Assembly: GCF_028751545.1 (NCBI RefSeq)
Contig: NZ_CP071867.1
Span: 1,523,306-1,587,305, forward strand
Direction of reading: 5' to 3'
Length of the DNA: 64,000 nucleotides
Source: Gilliamella sp. B3022
Lineage (GTDB): Bacteria > Pseudomonadota > Gammaproteobacteria > Enterobacterales > Orbaceae
The stretch's first letter is position 1; each line of letters opens with the position of its first letter. The notes beneath the pieces were generated by a model. The model worked only from the letters and a program-made list of their open reading frames with translations. It did not search any database and was not told where the DNA came from. The position numbers were made by a program, and so were the translations under genes. This document shows positions 61,133 through 64,000 of this stretch, piece by piece.

Positions 61133-62518
61133 ATGTGGATTTTTGACCGTTTAACTGTTCGAATTTTCACTATCTTCCTTCTAACAATAGCTTTTTTTTT
61201 GGCATTAATCATTTTATTACCAAATTTAGATTCTAGAAACTTAACTTACATTGCAAATAAAGAGCGAGAAACAGGTAACGAATTAGCTAAACAAATAGAA
61301 AAAGATCTATCCAATGTACCTAAAGATAGCTTTCGTTGGTGGATGCGTTTTATTGTTGTAATGGATACCTACCAAAAATCAGGTCAATTTTTATTTATTG
61401 TTACTCCAAACGGGCAATATATTACTGCTGATACCAAAAATATTGATTTAGTAAAAAACTTTAGCGAAATATCACATAATATTTCAGATCCTGCTAAAAA
61501 AATTTATGATTTCCAAGAGATTATAGGGCCATTTTTAGTTCATTATGCTGATGAACCATATCAATTGTATGTCTTACAACCTGCTTCTGATGTTCAATCT
61601 CAATTTGTTAATTTACTTTTTGATCATCCCTTATTGTTATTAACACTAATGATGTTGATCAGTTCTCCTTTTTTGTTATGGTTGTCATGGAGTATAGCTA
61701 AACCTGCACGGGGGTTAAAAAAAGCCGCAGATCAAGTTGCTAAAGGAAATTTACAAGAATGGCCAGAACTTGAAAAAATTGGATCTACTGAATATAAAGC
61801 AACAGGTGCTAGTTTTAATCATATGTTAAGAGAACTTAAACGGATGCAAGAAGTACAGCAACGCTTATTTTCCGATATTTCTCATGAACTTCGTACTCCT
61901 TTAACACGTTTACAACTTGCCACATCTTTATTGCGACATAAGCAAGGAGAAAGTAATGAAGTTATACGTATTAATAATGAAGCGTTAAAGCTTGATTCTA
62001 TGATAGGTGATTTATTGTCTTTAGCAAGGCAGCAATATGATAATAATGAAATTCGGCAATTTAAGAAAATTAACTTATTATTCAAACAGGTGCTTGATAA
62101 TGCTACTTTTGAAGCAGAACAAATAGGGAAAAAGTTTTTAGTGACTAATCCTCCAACTAGTCATACTATTTTATGCTATCCTATGGCTTTATGTAGTGCT
62201 CTTGAAAATGTGATACGTAATGCATTCCGGTATTCTAATCATGAAATTGTGGTTAATTTTATTGCCCAACAGAATCAGATAATAATTAGTATTGACGATG
62301 ATGGAATTGGTGTTGCTGACAAGGAGCTTGAGCAAATTTTTAGACCATTTTATCGTACTAGCGAAGCGCGAGATCGTCAATCAGGAGGAACAGGATTAGG
62401 ACTAGCTATTGTTGCTAATGCTATCATGCGAGATCATGGCAATGTTAAAGCAGAGAAAAGTCATCTTGGAGGACTCCGAATTGTGATAATATTACCAATT
62501 CAGAAATATAAACAATAG
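61133..62518 (+). CDS. cpxA: Envelope-stress sensor histidine kinase CpxA
   Basis: Inner-membrane sensor for CpxR. 461 residues: two transmembrane helices (about 8-30 and 160-185) flanking a periplasmic domain, a HAMP linker, the dimerisation/phosphorylation motif with His251 ([13 protein letters not shown]) and an ATPase domain with N box ([11 protein letters not shown]), D box (IDDDGIGV) and G box (GGTGLGLAI). The gene order cpxR-cpxA is as in enterobacteria. trmL follows 13 bp later, an unusual partner. Confidence 0.95.
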   Translation: MWIFDRLTVRIFTIFLLTIAFFLALIILLPNLDSRNLTYIANKERETGNELAKQIEKDLSNVPKDSFRWWMRFIVVMDTYQKSGQFLFIVTPNGQYITADTKNIDLVKNFSEISHNISDPAKKIYDFQEIIGPFLVHYADEPYQLYVLQPASDVQSQFVNLLFDHPLLLLTLMMLISSPFLLWLSWSIAKPARGLKKAADQVAKGNLQEWPELEKIGSTEYKATGASFNHMLRELKRMQEVQQRLFSDISHELRTPLTRLQLATSLLRHKQGESNEVIRINNEALKLDSMIGDLLSLARQQYDNNEIRQFKKINLLFKQVLDNATFEAEQIGKKFLVTNPPTSHTILCYPMALCSALENVIRNAFRYSNHEIVVNFIAQQNQIIISIDDDGIGVADKELEQIFRPFYRTSEARDRQSGGTGLGLAIVANAIMRDHGNVKAEKSHLGGLRIVIILPIQKYKQ

Positions 62519-62531
62519 AAGAGAAAGTATT

Positions 62532-63017
62532 GTGTCAAATGTTGCGTTAAATATCGTTTTATTTGAGCCCGAAATTCCAGCTAATACAGGTAACATTATA
62601 CGTCTATGTGCTAATACAGGTTTTAATTTGCATATTATAGAACCAATGGGATTTTTTTGGGATGATAAAAAGCTGAGAAGAGCAGGTCTTGATTACCAAG
62701 AGTTTGTCAACGTAACTCGTTATAAAAATCTCGCTCATTTTTTAGAGGTTAACCGACTTGATCTCATCACACAAGTCTATGCATTAACGACTAAAGGTAA
62801 AAAATCTCATAGTGAAGTTATTTTTCAGCATAATGATTTTTTGATGTTTGGTCCTGAAACTCGTGGCTTACCTGCATCGGTTCTTGATGCATTACCACAA
62901 GATAAAAAAATTCGTATTCCAATGTTAGCTGATAGTCGAAGTATGAATTTATCTAACTCAGTTGCGGTTGTGGTCTATGAATCGTGGCGCCAATTAAATT
63001 ATTTTGGTGCAAAATAA
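62532..63017 (+). CDS. trmL: tRNA (cytidine/uridine-34 2'-O) methyltransferase TrmL
   Basis: SPOUT-family enzyme that 2'-O-methylates the wobble base of tRNA-Leu isoacceptors. GTG start at 62532 preceded by AGAGAAAG. 161 residues including [20 protein letters not shown] at the start, GPETRGLP (SAM-binding knot) and the C-terminal [13 protein letters not shown] signature. Very close to cpxA, so probably co-transcribed; terminator follows. Confidence 0.95.
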   Translation: MSNVALNIVLFEPEIPANTGNIIRLCANTGFNLHIIEPMGFFWDDKKLRRAGLDYQEFVNVTRYKNLAHFLEVNRLDLITQVYALTTKGKKSHSEVIFQHNDFLMFGPETRGLPASVLDALPQDKKIRIPMLADSRSMNLSNSVAVVVYESWRQLNYFGAK

Positions 63018-63120
63018 TTTGATTAATTTCTTATTAACAATGAAGATGTTATAATGAATATAAATGATAAGTTTATTTTTGTTGATTAAAAATATGCTAT
63101 TAAAAAAACGGTTTAACACA

Positions 63121-63149
63121 AAAAAGAGGTTAATGTAACCTCTTTTTTA
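63121..63149. terminator. Bidirectional terminator between trmL and efp
   Basis: AAAAAGAGGTTA (63121-63132) / TAACCTCTTTTT (63136-63147) with a 3-base loop; T runs occur on both strands, so it can end both convergent transcripts. Confidence 0.88.
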
Positions 63150-63182
63150 TATTAATAACATAGTAGCATAAAACGACTATAA

Positions 63183-63749
63183 TTATTTAACACGCGATAC
63201 ATATTCACCTGAACGAGTATCCACTTTAAGTACTTCACCAATTTGCACAAATAATGGTACACGGACAACTGCACCTGTTGATAAAGTTGCTGGTTTTCCG
63301 CCTGTTCCTGCTGTGTCGCCTTTTAAGCCAGGATCGGTTTCAATGACTTCTAGTTCAACAAAATTTGGAGGCGTAACAGCGATAGGTTGGCCATTCCATA
63401 ATGTTAAGATGCATTCAGCTTGATCAACTAACCATTTTGCATTATCACCGACAGCTTTAGCATCAGCCGACAGTTGTTCAAAAGTATCATTATTCATAAA
63501 ATGCCAGAATTCACCATCAGTGTATAAATATGTTAAATTCATATCAACAACATCAGCGCCTTCAACTGATTCACCCGACTTAAAAGTTTTATCAACAGTT
63601 TTGCCTGAAAGTAGTTTTTTAATTTTTACTCGGTTAATTGCTTGCCCTTTACCTGGTTTATAAAATTCATTTTCAACAATTACACAAGGTTCGCCATCTT
63701 GCATTATTTTAAGACCGGCTTTAAACTCATTTGTACTATAAGATGCCAT
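63183..63749 (-). CDS. efp: Translation elongation factor P
   Basis: Relieves ribosome stalling at polyproline. Start 63749 ([12 protein letters not shown]), with GGAG upstream; a longer frame to 63767 lacks homology. 188 residues in three beta-barrel domains; the modified Lys34 lies in the tip KPGKGQA, as in EF-P proteins that receive a beta-lysyl group from EpmA after EpmB. The partner gene epmB is divergent, with 32 bp between the two start codons. Confidence 0.96.
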   Translation of the reverse strand: MASYSTNEFKAGLKIMQDGEPCVIVENEFYKPGKGQAINRVKIKKLLSGKTVDKTFKSGESVEGADVVDMNLTYLYTDGEFWHFMNNDTFEQLSADAKAVGDNAKWLVDQAECILTLWNGQPIAVTPPNFVELEVIETDPGLKGDTAGTGGKPATLSTGAVVRVPLFVQIGEVLKVDTRSGEYVSRVK

Positions 63750-63781
63750 AAAAGCTCCAACTATCATTCTGAATTACAAAA

Positions 63782-64000
63782 ATGAGTCATATTATACAGC
63801 AAAAAATTGAACTACCAAATAATAAAGATGAATGGATATTAGATCTAAACAATGTCGTGACTGATATCAAGAAACTCTATTCTTATTTAGAATTAGATCC
63901 TAATTCCATTTCAATTTCTATGTTACTAGCGAAAAAACAATTTCCGCTTCGTGTCCCTATGGCTTTTATCAATCGAATGAAAAAGGGAGATTATAGAGAT
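63782..64000 (+). CDS. epmB: EF-P lysine 2,3-aminomutase EpmB, 5' part
   Basis: Radical-SAM enzyme that makes (R)-beta-lysine for EF-P modification. Only the first 73 codons are in the window: MSHIIQQ ... PLRVPMAFINRMKKGDY, which matches the EpmB N-terminal region (FALRVPRSFIDRMEKG in E. coli). The radical-SAM Cys cluster lies beyond the edge. The start has no strong ribosome-binding site. Confidence 0.9.
   Translation, partial: MSHIIQQKIELPNNKDEWILDLNNVVTDIKKLYSYLELDPNSISISMLLAKKQFPLRVPMAFINRMKKGDYRD

Noticed and set aside
1-64000. CRISPR arrays, intact insertion sequences, rRNA genes
   Set aside because: No regularly spaced repeats, no transposase frames and no rRNA sequence were seen; the only long repeat is the microcin duplication.

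Overview
The window is about 64 kb of AT-rich chromosome from a gammaproteobacterium. The gene content (CRP, Skp/LpxD/BamA, SurA/LptD, OxyR/FabR, MukBEF, CpxRA, EF-P/EpmB) is that of an Enterobacterales/Pasteurellales-like lineage. The low GC, the many eroding genes and the shortened operons suggest a host-associated member such as Orbaceae (Gilliamella-like bee-gut symbionts). That genus-level placement is inference from sequence character and was not tested by a search.

Layout. 1-7.4 kb: 3' end of crp, then the envelope operon uppS-cdsA-rseP-bamA-skp-lpxD, which stops after lpxD (fabZ-lpxA-lpxB do not follow). 7.5-15.9 kb: proteostasis block tig-clpP-clpX-lon-ppiD and a small ComEA-type helix-hairpin-helix protein. 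15.9-22.2 kb: priA (minus), moaCDE, a Bax-inhibitor-1 family protein and a YejM/PbgA-like membrane sulfatase-fold protein. 22.3-30.9 kb, all minus: sppA, a frameshifted apaH, rsmA, surA, lptD, pcnB. 31.4-37.2 kb: oxyR-fabR (overlapping), a wrecked alpha/beta-hydrolase gene, pntB-pntA. 37.2-41.1 kb: an eroded nucleoside-salvage cluster (ribokinase remnant, internally deleted nucleoside hydrolase) followed by an intact MFS transporter and unassigned decayed DNA. 41.1-47.7 kb: mukF-mukE-mukB.

47.7-52.8 kb is the most distinctive region: two tandemly duplicated units, each with an operator-like palindrome, an extended -10 promoter, a 73-residue peptide gene with a microcin-type double-glycine leader and its own terminator. 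They are followed by a CvaA-like membrane fusion protein and a CvaB-like peptidase/ABC exporter. This is a class II microcin production locus; a short hydrophobic basic ORF between the two units is a possible immunity gene.

52.8-58.0 kb is a graveyard: a decayed LepA/EF4-like gene, a decayed MerR-family regulator, a small secreted protein of unknown function, and the remains of a P4-type integrative element (internally deleted alpha primase-helicase and broken integrase) lying at the 3' end of tRNA-Leu(GAG). 58.0-64 kb returns to core genes: secG, thiI, cpxR-cpxA, trmL, and the divergent pair efp/epmB (epmB runs off the end).
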